From Pseudomonadota bacterium (GTDB taxonomy: Bacteria > Pseudomonadota > Gammaproteobacteria > Steroidobacterales > Steroidobacteraceae): a DNA stretch of 64,000 nucleotides. The stretch covers positions 43,556 to 107,555 of the forward strand of contig JAKAZL010000003.1 of the NCBI GenBank assembly GCA_021815925.1. Direction: 5' to 3'. Made by a program: the position numbers and the translations under genes. Of this stretch, positions 20,131-29,607 are shown one piece after another; position 1 is the stretch's first letter, and every line of letters starts with the position of its first letter. The notes beneath the pieces are model-generated. The model did not search any database. It was not told the DNA's origin and saw only the letters and a program-made list of their open reading frames with translations.

Positions 20131-22116
20131 ATGGGGAGTCCGTCGAGAGTCGAGAGTGAAGTCATCCGCGTACGCGGATTGATCGAGGCGCAGCGCTTTG
20201 CTGAGGCGCGTACGGCGGCCGAGGCGCTGCTCGTTGCGGTGCCGGAGAACAGGGACGTTCTCTACGCCTGTGCCCACGCGCAGCGTCGCCAGGGGGACAT
20301 CCGTTCGGCGCTGAGGACGCTAGCGAGACTGGAAAGCCTGCATCCGCGCTTCAGCCGCGGATTTCAGGAGCGCGGCTTCTGCCACGTCGCGTTGAAGCAG
20401 GCTCCGGAGGCGATCGAGGCCTTCCAGCGCGCCGTGAGCATCAGTCCGGCGTTGCCGGTGAGCTGGAACATGCTCGAAGGCCTGTATCGGATGACCGGGC
20501 GGCCTGATGAGGCGGCCCGGGCTGCGGCCCAGGTGGCGCGGCTGCGGGAGGTCCCGCCGGAGGTCGTTACCGGTTACACGCTGTTCTCGGACGGAGAGCT
20601 CACGCGCGCCGAGGAACTGGCCCGGGCGTTTCTTCTCAAGCATGGGCATCACGTCGAGGCGATGCGGCTGCTTGCTCGGATCGCAGTAGCGCGTGACATC
20701 CATGCCGATGCGCAGGTGCTCTTCGAGGGGATTCTGGAGCTGGCGCCGGGCGATCAGCCGGCGCGGCTCGAATATGCACAGGTGTTGCTGAAGCGCCAGC
20801 TGTATCTCGAGGCGGAGCGGCAAGCCGAGACGCTCCTGGCGGCCGAACCCGGCGATCGCAACTACCGTACGCTGCACGCGCTCACGCAGGTCGGTCTGGG
20901 CAAGCACCGGCAGGCGATCGAGCTGTATCGGGCGCTGCTCACCGATGCCCAGCAGCCCGCGGAACTGCATCTGTCGATCGCGCATTTGCTGAAGACCGTG
21001 GGAGAGACCGAGGCGGCGGTCGGCGAATATCGCGCGGCGGCGGCACAGCGACATGATTACGGGGACGCGTACTGGAGCCTCGCGAACCTCAAGACCTACC
21101 GGTTCACCGAAGAGGAGATCGGGCGGATGGTCGGGGCGGAGGCCGCGCCCGGTACCTCGACCGAGGATCGCTACCATCTGTGCTTCGCGCTCGGCAAGGG
21201 GTTCGAGGACCGCCAGGCGTATGAGCAATCCTTCGAGTACTACCTGCGGGGGAACTCGCTCAAGCGCGCCTCAATCGATTACCGTCCGGAGCTGATGGAG
21301 CGCAACACCGAGCTACAGATCGAGGTCTGCACGCCGGCGCTATTCGAGCGCCATCGGACCAGCGGTGCTCCGGCGGCCGACCCGATCTTCGTCGTCGGTC
21401 TGCCGCGTGCCGGCTCGACCCTGATCGAGCAGATCCTCGCCTCCCACAGCCTGGTCGAGGGTACCTACGAGCTGCCGGACGTCCCGCGCCTGGTGGCGGA
21501 GCTGCACGGCCGCGATGCCCAGTACCCACAGATTCTCGCAAGTCTGAGCGGGGAGGAACTGCGCGCGCTGGGGGATCGCTACCTGAGCGGAACGCGGGCG
21601 TACCGCATGACCGAGCGGCCGCGCTTCATCGACAAGATGCCGAACAACTTCCGCAACATCGGCCTCATTCACCTGATGCTGCCGAATGCCAAGATCATCG
21701 ATGTGCGGCGCGAGCCGATGGCTTGCTGCTTCGCGAACTTCAAGCAGCTGTTCGCCGAGGGGCAGCTGTTCACTTACGGCCTCGAGGACATCGCCCGCTA
21801 TTACCGCACCTACCTCGAGCTCATGACCCACTGGGAGGCCGTGCTTCCGGGGCGCGTGCTGCGCGTGCACTACGAGGACGTCGTGCAGGACCTGGAAGGA
21901 AACGTGCGGCGTGTTCTCGAGTTCTGCGGACTCGAGTTCGAGCCTGCGTGTGTCGCGTTTCACCGCACCGAGCGCAGCGTGCGCACGGCGAGCTCCGAGC
22001 AGGTGCGCCGGCCGATTTACCGCGAGGGGCTCGAGCATTGGCGCCACTACGAGCGTTGGCTGGGCCCTCTGCGCGAGGCACTCGGGGACGCGCTGGCCCG
22101 TTACCGGCAGTCCTGA
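20131..22116 (+). CDS. TPR repeat-containing sulfotransferase family protein
   Basis: 661 aa; N-terminal TPRs and DPIFVVGLPRAGSTLIEQILASH PAPS-binding-like P-loop. Confidence 0.88.
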   Translation: MGSPSRVESEVIRVRGLIEAQRFAEARTAAEALLVAVPENRDVLYACAHAQRRQGDIRSALRTLARLESLHPRFSRGFQERGFCHVALKQAPEAIEAFQRAVSISPALPVSWNMLEGLYRMTGRPDEAARAAAQVARLREVPPEVVTGYTLFSDGELTRAEELARAFLLKHGHHVEAMRLLARIAVARDIHADAQVLFEGILELAPGDQPARLEYAQVLLKRQLYLEAERQAETLLAAEPGDRNYRTLHALTQVGLGKHRQAIELYRALLTDAQQPAELHLSIAHLLKTVGETEAAVGEYRAAAAQRHDYGDAYWSLANLKTYRFTEEEIGRMVGAEAAPGTSTEDRYHLCFALGKGFEDRQAYEQSFEYYLRGNSLKRASIDYRPELMERNTELQIEVCTPALFERHRTSGAPAADPIFVVGLPRAGSTLIEQILASHSLVEGTYELPDVPRLVAELHGRDAQYPQILASLSGEELRALGDRYLSGTRAYRMTERPRFIDKMPNNFRNIGLIHLMLPNAKIIDVRREPMACCFANFKQLFAEGQLFTYGLEDIARYYRTYLELMTHWEAVLPGRVLRVHYEDVVQDLEGNVRRVLEFCGLEFEPACVAFHRTERSVRTASSEQVRRPIYREGLEHWRHYERWLGPLREALGDALARYRQS

Positions 22117-22264
22117 GATCGGCGCGCCGGAAGGCCGGACGCGCCGCTGCGCGCACGCCCGTGGGCCATTGCAGCCCACCGCGCTCCTCGACCAGCTCCC
22201 CGGGATCCGGGGGATGGCGCACCTGTATCTTGCTCCGGATGAGGCTCTGTGCTATGCATAACCA

Positions 22265-22717
22265 ATGGGGGGCCTTACCGTCGCGATCGTGGCCAACATC
22301 GGCATCGGAGCCGCGCTGCTCGCGGTGCTGCATCGCCAGCGTACGAGCGATCCACAACCCCTGACGGGGCCTGATCAGGCGCTGGCCCACTATCGTACGC
22401 TCTATCCGCTGGCCACCGGCACAGCCACCGTCGCAGCGGATGGGCGCGCGGCCTTGCTCGAGCTTACCGACGGAACGATTGGACTGGTCGAGCGACGGGG
22501 CCGGAGGTGGAACGTGCGCGCGGTGAGTTCTTCGCAGCTGCTCGGGGTCCGTCGCGAGACCGATGAGTCGATCACGCTTCGCTTCGCCGATTTCGGTTGG
22601 CCACGCTCACGCGTGCGGCTGGCCGACGCGCAGACGCTCGAACGCTGGATCGGGCGACTCGCGGCGCTGCGGTCGGCGCCAGTCGTGCCGGAGGGGTGGG
22701 GAGGGCATCGTGCCTGA
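22265..22717 (+). CDS. Hypothetical membrane-anchored protein
   Basis: 150 aa with N-terminal TM; overlaps the sterol desaturase start by 8 nt. Confidence 0.5.
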   Translation: MGGLTVAIVANIGIGAALLAVLHRQRTSDPQPLTGPDQALAHYRTLYPLATGTATVAADGRAALLELTDGTIGLVERRGRRWNVRAVSSSQLLGVRRETDESITLRFADFGWPRSRVRLADAQTLERWIGRLAALRSAPVVPEGWGGHRA

Positions 22718-23657
22718 TCCGGTCTACCTGCGGCTCGCACTGCTGGTGCAGCTGGTCCTGCTGCTGCTGATCCCGCTCGAGGCTGCGCTCGCAGTCGCCG
22801 GGCGGATCCGTGGCGAGTACGACTTGCACGACACGCTCGCCAACGTCGCAGTCAGCGTCGGCAGTATCTTCTTCTGGGGCACGCTCGGCTGGATGTACTT
22901 CGGTGGAGTGTTGTACGCCTACCATCATCGACTGTTCCACATTCCGTTCGCCGGCTGGTCGTTTGCGCTCGTGTTTGTTCTGGAGGACTGTCGTTATTAC
23001 TGGTGGCACCGGATCAGTCATCGGTCCCGGTGGTTCTGGGCTTCGCATGTCGTGCATCATTCCAGCCAGCACTTCAATCTGTCGACGAACCTGCGCCAGA
23101 GCTGGACGTCGCAGTTCAGCGGCCTGACGCTGCTCGGCATGCCCCTGGCGCTCATCGGCTTCAATCCGGCGCTCGTCGGGCTCGCCTTTACCCTGAACCT
23201 GATCTATCAATTCTGGATTCATACGGAATCTGTCGACCGCATGCCCCGATGGTTCGAGTGGCTGCTGAATACCCCTTCGCATCATCGCGTCCACCACGCC
23301 AGCAACCCGGGCTATCTGGATGCCAATTACGCCGGGGTATTCATGCTCTGGGACCGGATGTTCGGCTCATTTGTCGCCGAGCGTCGTGACGAGCCGCCGC
23401 GCTACGGCATCGTGAGCAATCTGGGCACCTTCAATCCCGTCCGGATCGCGCTGCACGAGTATTACGCGATCGCGCGCGATGTCTTTCGCCGCAATCTCAC
23501 GTGGCTGCAGCGTCTGGCGTATCTGTTCGCGCCGCCGGGTTGGAGTCACGACGGCAGCCGTGCGACCACCGCGCAATTGCGGGCGCGGGTTGCCCGTGCC
23601 GGCGCGGTGCCGGGCGGCCCGGGTGTCCTGGATCCGCTGCTGTCCGCGGGCGATTGA
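22710..23657 (+). CDS. Sterol desaturase/fatty acid hydroxylase superfamily protein
   Basis: YYWWHRISHRSRWFWASHVVHHSSQHFN and TPSHHRVHHASNP histidine boxes; GTG start at 22710 inferred. Confidence 0.9.
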   Translation: MPDPVYLRLALLVQLVLLLLIPLEAALAVAGRIRGEYDLHDTLANVAVSVGSIFFWGTLGWMYFGGVLYAYHHRLFHIPFAGWSFALVFVLEDCRYYWWHRISHRSRWFWASHVVHHSSQHFNLSTNLRQSWTSQFSGLTLLGMPLALIGFNPALVGLAFTLNLIYQFWIHTESVDRMPRWFEWLLNTPSHHRVHHASNPGYLDANYAGVFMLWDRMFGSFVAERRDEPPRYGIVSNLGTFNPVRIALHEYYAIARDVFRRNLTWLQRLAYLFAPPGWSHDGSRATTAQLRARVARAGAVPGGPGVLDPLLSAGD

Positions 23658-23867
23658 TCCACCCGGGGGAAACGACACCGCCCCGACTCGTACGCTGCGC
23701 TGGCGGCGAGTGAATCCGCTGGCTGTAGCACGGGAGATCTCTCCTTATCTAAGGTGGTAGCGCGCGAGAGCGTCTCGATTACAGGATGCGGGCCAGCGCC
23801 ATAGCGCCACCGAGCCGCGGCCGCTGAATGGACGTCGCCGCCGCGGCTCGCGCGGGCAGAACGTTGA

Positions 23868-24077
23868 TTCTTAGTAGACCGCTATGTCGGCCATGCGCGC
23901 GCGGACAATGCACTGCTGTGGTGGCCGGTTGCCCTCGGACGCTACGCCGTGTGCGTGATCGACCCGCACGGCCATAGCGCCGAGCGAGCTCTGCGCGTCA
24001 CGCTGCGGCAATTGACTGCGGAGCGCTGGTCGGCGGGCGTTTGGGCCGCTGACGGCGGCGAGCCGTTGCGCGGGTAG
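23868..24077 (+). pseudogene. Possible remnant of penicillin-binding protein 1C C-terminal domain
   Basis: Frame FLVDRYVGHARADNALLWWPVALGRYAVCVIDPHGHSAERALRVTLRQL... to TAG 24075; preceded in frame by TGA; no start codon near; resembles BiPBP_C. Confidence 0.45.
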
Positions 24078-24186
24078 CAGGCCGCCAGCCATGGCGATCC
24101 ATCTGGACGCCCGATCAGTCGACGTGAGAAGCTCCTCCGTCTACGGGGGCGCAGAGAAAGCATGCCGCGCAAGCGGCCGATGACGA

Positions 24187-25692
24187 ATGTCCTTCCGGTC
24201 GCGCAAAACGATCGAGTCGTGCACTGCCGATGTCTCCGGTGAGGCCGGCCCGCGCCTGCGCCGCTCGCTGGGCGTGGTGGGCCTGACCGCATTCGGCGTG
24301 GGCTCCACGATCGGCGCCGGCATTTTCTCCCTCACTGGCGACATCGCGGCGCACCAGGCGGGACCGGCGGTCTCGCTCGCATTCGTGCTGGCGAGCATCG
24401 CGTGCTTTTTCGCCGGTCTGTGCTATGCGGAATTCGCCGCAATGGTACCGATCTCCGGCAGCGCCTACTCGTACGCATACGTGACACTCGGCGAGGGGGT
24501 GGCCTGGATCATCGGCTGGAGTCTGGTGCTCGAGTGGCTGTTCTCGGCCTCGGTGGTCGCGATCAGCTGGTCCGGCTATACCAGCGCTGCGCTGCAGTCC
24601 ATTGGCTTGCCGCTGCCGCAATTCCTGATTCATTCCCCCTTCGCGATCGACGCGGCTGGCCACTGGAGCCTCAGCGGCGCGTGGCTCGATCTGCCGGCGG
24701 TGCTGGTTGTGCTCGCGTGCACCGCGCTCGCGCTCGCCGGAACCCGCACGTCGGCTGGAGTCAACACCGTGATCGTCGTGGCCAAGGTGATCGCACTCAT
24801 TCTCATCATGGCTGTGGGCGCGAAGTACATCCATGCGCGCAACTGGAGGCCGTTCATTCCGCACAATACCGGTGAGTTCGGTGAGTTCGGCTGGTCGGGG
24901 GTTGCGCGCGCAGCCGGAACGCTGTTCTTCGCCTACATCGGTTTCGATGGCGTCTCGACGCTCGCCGAGGAAGCCCGCAATCCGCAGCGCACGGTGCCCA
25001 TCAGCCTGTTCGCCTCGCTCCTGATCTGCACGCTGCTGTACGTCGGGGTGAGCCTCACCATCACCGGGCTTGCCAACTACCGCTCGCTCGGCGTGGACGA
25101 TCCGCTGTACTTCGCGCTCACCCAGGCGGGGGTGTCGCTCGGCTATCTGCGCGGTCTCGTCGCTATGGTGGCAATCGTCGGTCTGCTCTCCGTGGTGCTC
25201 GCAAGCATCGTCGGGCAGGTGAGGATTTTTTACGCCATGGCGCGCGATGGCCTGCTGCCACCGGCTTTTGGGCGCCTGAGCCGCTCGGCGGGCATTCCCT
25301 ACCTCGCCACGATCATCACGGGCGTCGCCGCGACGGTCATGGCGGCGGTGCTGCCGCTGGAGTTGCTCGGGGAACTGATCTCCATCGGCACACTGCTGGC
25401 ATTCTCGGTCGTGTGCGCCGGGGTGGTCGTGCTGCGCCGAATCGCTCCGCATGCCCGGCGACCGTTCCGTACGCCCTGGGTCCCGCTGGTGCCCATGCTC
25501 GGACTGCTCAGCTGCCTCGTCCTCATGCTAAGCCTGCCGGCCGGAACGTGGATCCGGCTGGTGGTGTGGACGGGACTCGGGCTGCTGGCCTACGCGGCGT
25601 ACGGGCGCCGCCATTCCCGGCTCAGCCGTGAAGCCGCGAGCAGAAGCGACGAATCCGCGCGCACGCCGAATCAATCGTCGACTCCTCCGTAG
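24187..25692 (+). CDS. APC family amino acid permease (cationic amino acid transporter-like)
   Basis: 501 aa; GLTAFGVGSTIGAGIFSLTGDIAAHQAGPAVSLAF, IGFDGVSTLAEEARNPQRTVP. Confidence 0.9.
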   Translation: MSFRSRKTIESCTADVSGEAGPRLRRSLGVVGLTAFGVGSTIGAGIFSLTGDIAAHQAGPAVSLAFVLASIACFFAGLCYAEFAAMVPISGSAYSYAYVTLGEGVAWIIGWSLVLEWLFSASVVAISWSGYTSAALQSIGLPLPQFLIHSPFAIDAAGHWSLSGAWLDLPAVLVVLACTALALAGTRTSAGVNTVIVVAKVIALILIMAVGAKYIHARNWRPFIPHNTGEFGEFGWSGVARAAGTLFFAYIGFDGVSTLAEEARNPQRTVPISLFASLLICTLLYVGVSLTITGLANYRSLGVDDPLYFALTQAGVSLGYLRGLVAMVAIVGLLSVVLASIVGQVRIFYAMARDGLLPPAFGRLSRSAGIPYLATIITGVAATVMAAVLPLELLGELISIGTLLAFSVVCAGVVVLRRIAPHARRPFRTPWVPLVPMLGLLSCLVLMLSLPAGTWIRLVVWTGLGLLAYAAYGRRHSRLSREAASRSDESARTPNQSSTPP

Positions 25693-26785
25693 CGAAGCAC
25701 ATCCGCACGTAGCGGCGCGTCTGATGGCCAAACGCCGCACCGTCCATCACCGATACGCGCTCCTGCTCGTACAGCCGGAGCATGAACTCGTGCGCCGAGA
25801 GACCGGTGTCTGACACGTCGGCGAGCATGAACATTCCGGCATCGGGCGGCACGGCGCGAATGCCAGCAATGCCCTCGAGCCCCGCCAGCATGTGAGCGCT
25901 GCGTGCCTCGCACAAATCGCGGATGCGCCGCTCCGCATCGTCGGCCACGGACAGCGCCGTGATGGCCGCCTCCTGGATGAAGCCCGGCAGTCCGAACAGC
26001 ATGCACATGGCCAGTGACTGCGCGTGCGCGGCGAACTGGCGCGGTCCGACGAGCCAGCCGGATCGCATGCCCGGCATGGCATGGGATTTCGAGAGGCTGC
26101 TGATGGTCACCACGCGCTCCGGGAGCGTGGCGGCGAGACTCGGCACCCGGCCGCCCGGGGCAAGACCCGCATAGACCTCATCGACGATCAGCCACAGGTC
26201 GTGCTGCTGCGCGATCCGGCCGATGGCCTCGAGTTCGCGCTCGTTGAGGATGACCCCGCTCGGGTTGCCCGGGCTCGCCCACAGGATGGCACGTGTCCGG
26301 GAGTTCACGCGCGACTCGAGCGCCTGCAGGTCGGGCCGCAATCCCGCACCCGTCGGCGAGCGGATCATGCGCGCGCCGGACACCTCGATCGTTGCCGGAT
26401 ACGTGGTGTACATCGGGTCGAACGTGATGATCTCGTCGCCAGAGCCTGCCAGGCACATCGAGGCGACGAACAATGCATTTTGCGCGCCGGCGACGAACAC
26501 GATGTTCTCGGGTGAGACGCTCTGCCCGCAGCGACTGCGGTGCAGTCTGGCAATCGCCTCGAGCAGCGCCGGCCGGCCGGCGGCCGGCGTGTAGTGGATG
26601 TCCCCGGCGCGCAGCTGCTCGACGGCCCGATCGATCACGGCGGGAATGGTGCCGAGGTCCGGATCGCCAATGCTGAGCAGGAGAACGTCCTCACCGCGGG
26701 CCCGCGCGGCGGCCGCGTGGTAATGCGTGACCCATGCATCGGCGCCGTCGCCGCTCACTCGCTCGACCAGGTGGGAAAATCTCAT
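25622..26785 (-). CDS. aruH: Class I/II aminotransferase, arginine:pyruvate transaminase (AruH)-like
   Basis: 387 aa; GDGADAWVTHYHAAARARGEDVLLLSIGDPDLGTI..., SLSKSHAMPGMRSGWLVGP, close in pattern to Pseudomonas AruH from recall; adjacent to AruI-like gene. Confidence 0.7.
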   Translation of the reverse strand: MRFSHLVERVSGDGADAWVTHYHAAAARARGEDVLLLSIGDPDLGTIPAVIDRAVEQLRAGDIHYTPAAGRPALLEAIARLHRSRCGQSVSPENIVFVAGAQNALFVASMCLAGSGDEIITFDPMYTTYPATIEVSGARMIRSPTGAGLRPDLQALESRVNSRTRAILWASPGNPSGVILNERELEAIGRIAQQHDLWLIVDEVYAGLAPGGRVPSLAATLPERVVTISSLSKSHAMPGMRSGWLVGPRQFAAHAQSLAMCMLFGLPGFIQEAAITALSVADDAERRIRDLCEARSAHMLAGLEGIAGIRAVPPDAGMFMLADVSDTGLSAHEFMLRLYEQERVSVMDGAAFGHQTRRYVRMCFATEESTIDSACARIRRFCSRLHG

Positions 26786-26835
26786 GATTCGCCAGCTTGC
26801 TTTTATTCCAGACGCATGTCAATTTCCGCGGCAAC

Positions 26836-28464
26836 ATGAGAGGCAATTCAACTGTCGGTTGCTATCTGGTCGAGCTGCTCGCGGCCAACGGCATCGAGAC
26901 GGTGTTCGGCATTCCGGGCGTGCACACGCTCGAGTTGTATCGTGGGCTCGCCGCTGCCGGCATGCCGCACGTTCTGGTCCGACACGAGCAGAATGCGGCC
27001 TTTGCCGCCGACGGGTATGCCCGGGCGAGCGGACGGCTTGCGGCGGCGTTCGTCATCTCCGGCCCGGGCATGACCAATGCCCTGACTGCCGTGGCGCAGG
27101 CCTATTCGGATTCGACGCCACTGATCATGGTGGCGAGCGCGCCGGTGCGCGCCTCACTGGGCAAGGGATGGGGCGTACTGCACGAGCTGCCCGATCAGCT
27201 TGCCCTGGGCGCCGGCGTCACGGCAATCGCCCGGACTGCCTTCTCGGCCGAGGACGTGCGCGACCATCTGCGTGCGATGTTCGCTGCGCTGCGCACTGGC
27301 CGGCCTCGCCCGGCATACCTGCAGGTCCCACTCGATCTGCTCGCCGAGCCTACTGCACTGAAGGCCGAACGGTTCGCCGAGCTCGGTGCGCGTCCCGAGC
27401 CGCAGCGTGAGGCGATCGCGCGGGCGGTCGCGACGCTGGCTGCAGCCGAGCGTCCGCTCGTCATCGCCGGCGGAGGCGCGCGCGAGGCGGCCGAGCCGCT
27501 GCGCCGGCTCGTCGAGCGACTCGACGGCTATTTCGTCTCGACGACCGCGGGCAAGGGATTGCTGCCGGAGGATCATCCGGCGAATCTCGGGACGTCGCTG
27601 CCGTTTCGCCAGACACAGTCGCTCATCGCCTCGGCCGATGCGATCGTTGCCGTCGGGACCGAGCTCGCCGAGACGGACTTCTATACCGGCACGCGGCTGG
27701 CGCTGAACGGGCAGTTGATCCGTATCGATATCGACCGGGCCAAGCTCGCGGATCATTACGGTGCGCAGGTCCCGGTCTGGGGCGATGCACGAGCGAGTCT
27801 CGAGGCGATCGTGGCGGATCTCGCGCAGCGGCGTGGCTGGCGCAGCGCGGCCGGCTCGGGCGCCGCTCACCGTGCCGCCATCGAGCGGTCCCTCGATGCT
27901 CCCTCGCGCGCACGGCTCAACGCCCTGCGGGCGATTCGGGCCGCCGTGCCGCCCGAGGGTGTCGTGTTCAGCGATCAGACGCAGATTGCGTATCTCGGCA
28001 ATTATGCGTACGCGGCAGACCGACCGGGGAGCTGGTTTCATCCGTGCGGCTACGGCGCGCTGGGTTTCGCGCTGCCGGCCGCCATCGGCGCGAAGATCGC
28101 TCAGCCGGAGCGTGCGGTGGTCGCGCTGGCCGGAGATTTCGGCTTGCAGTTCACCCTGCAGGAGCTGATGAGCGCGGTCGAGCTGCGGCTCACTCTGCCG
28201 ATCATCGTGTGGAACAACGACGCGTTGGGTCAGATCCGCGACGACATGCAGGCGGCGGGCATTCCGCTGCTCGGAGTGATCGCGCGCAATCCGGATTTCT
28301 GCGCGCTGGCGCGGGCATTCGGTGCAGCCGCAGTGCGTGCCGCCGGGCCGGCGGCGCTCACCGAGGCTGTTCGCGATGCGCTGCGGCGTCCGGGGCCGAC
28401 GTTGATCGAGGCGGTGGAGGCGGATTTCGCGGTGGACGGCGCAGCCGGAGCGGCGGGGCGGTAG
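26836..28464 (+). CDS. aruI: ThDP-dependent decarboxylase, AruI-like (5-guanidino-2-oxopentanoate decarboxylase)
   Basis: TVFGIPGVHTLELYRGLAAAGMPHVLVRHEQNAAFAADGYARASGRLAAAFVISGPGMTNALTA; ATG 26836 preferred; partner AruH-like divergent. Confidence 0.72.
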   Translation: MRGNSTVGCYLVELLAANGIETVFGIPGVHTLELYRGLAAAGMPHVLVRHEQNAAFAADGYARASGRLAAAFVISGPGMTNALTAVAQAYSDSTPLIMVASAPVRASLGKGWGVLHELPDQLALGAGVTAIARTAFSAEDVRDHLRAMFAALRTGRPRPAYLQVPLDLLAEPTALKAERFAELGARPEPQREAIARAVATLAAAERPLVIAGGGAREAAEPLRRLVERLDGYFVSTTAGKGLLPEDHPANLGTSLPFRQTQSLIASADAIVAVGTELAETDFYTGTRLALNGQLIRIDIDRAKLADHYGAQVPVWGDARASLEAIVADLAQRRGWRSAAGSGAAHRAAIERSLDAPSRARLNALRAIRAAVPPEGVVFSDQTQIAYLGNYAYAADRPGSWFHPCGYGALGFALPAAIGAKIAQPERAVVALAGDFGLQFTLQELMSAVELRLTLPIIVWNNDALGQIRDDMQAAGIPLLGVIARNPDFCALARAFGAAAVRAAGPAALTEAVRDALRRPGPTLIEAVEADFAVDGAAGAAGR

Positions 28465-28508
28465 GGGCCCACTCGCTGATCCTCCGCGCTCTGACTCGCG
28501 ACGGTGCC

Positions 28509-29537
28509 CTACGGATCGCTGACCCGCACGATCACCTTTCCGAGGTGTCGGCCCGCGAGCAGGTCGATCAGCCCCTGGGGCGCACTCTGCAGTCCGCTGA
28601 GGAACGTCTCGTGGACGGCGATACGGTTCTCATCGACCCAGCGGCTCATCTGCGCGACGAAGGCCTCTCGACCGGTCGCGAAGTGATCGAAGATGAGGAA
28701 ACCCTGCACCAGCAATCGGCGCGTCAGCACCTGGCGCATCAGCAGCGGCACGTGGTCGGGACCGGACGGAAGCTCGGTGTCGTTGTAATGAGCGATCAGA
28801 CCGCAAACCGGAATGCGCGCGTTCTGATTCAGCAGCGGTAGCACCGCCTGGAACACCCGGCCACCGACGTTCTCGAAATACACATCGATCCCGCTGCGGG
28901 CGGCGGCGGCGAGCTGCTCGGCGAAGTCGCTCGCGCGGTGATCGATGCAGACGTCGAAGCCGAGCGTTTCACGGGCGTAGCGGCACTTCTCGGGTCCGCC
29001 GGCGATGCCGATGACCCGCGCGCCCTGCAGTCGCCCGATCTGGCCGACCGCGGAGCCGACGGCTCCGGCCGCCGAGGCCACCACGATCGTCTCGCCGGGC
29101 TGGGGCCGGCCGATGTTGAGCAGGCCGTGGTAGGCCGTGAAGCCCGGCATGCCGAGAACCCCGAGTGCCTGTGACGGGGAGCGGATCCGCCCGTCCAGGG
29201 GACTGATGTCGCTGCCGTCCGAGAGCGCGAAGGATTGCCAGCCGCTGCCGCCGACGACCCAGTCGCCCGGGGCGTAGGCGGGATGGCGCGAGACCTCGAC
29301 GCGGCTCACGGTTCCCCCGACCATGACCTCGCCGATCCCGACCGACGGGGCGTAGGACGGGGCATCATTCATCCTGCCGCGCATGTATGGATCGAGGGAC
29401 AGGAACACCGTGCGCAGCAGCACCTGGCCCGCGGCGGGCTGCGCCAGGGGGCTTTGCTCGAGTCGGAAGTCCTCGAGCCGGGGAACGCCCTTCGGGCGCG
29501 CATTCAAAACGACCTGCGTATTCATTGACATGTTCAT
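28509..29537 (-). CDS. NADP-dependent oxidoreductase, MDR family (CurA/PTGR-like)
   Basis: SLDPYMRGRMNDAPSYAPSVGIGEVMVGGTV, VVASAAGAVGSAVGQIGRLQGARVIGIAGGPEKC. Confidence 0.9.
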   Translation of the reverse strand: MNMSMNTQVVLNARPKGVPRLEDFRLEQSPLAQPAAGQVLLRTVFLSLDPYMRGRMNDAPSYAPSVGIGEVMVGGTVSRVEVSRHPAYAPGDWVVGGSGWQSFALSDGSDISPLDGRIRSPSQALGVLGMPGFTAYHGLLNIGRPQPGETIVVASAAGAVGSAVGQIGRLQGARVIGIAGGPEKCRYARETLGFDVCIDHRASDFAEQLAAAARSGIDVYFENVGGRVFQAVLPLLNQNARIPVCGLIAHYNDTELPSGPDHVPLLMRQVLTRRLLVQGFLIFDHFATGREAFVAQMSRWVDENRIAVHETFLSGLQSAPQGLIDLLAGRHLGKVIVRVSDP

Positions 29538-29607
29538 GACGGCTCTCTCGCCGGTTCGCACATTGCGCGCGGCATGGAGTTGCGATTGGAATCAAACATC
29601 ATTCGGT

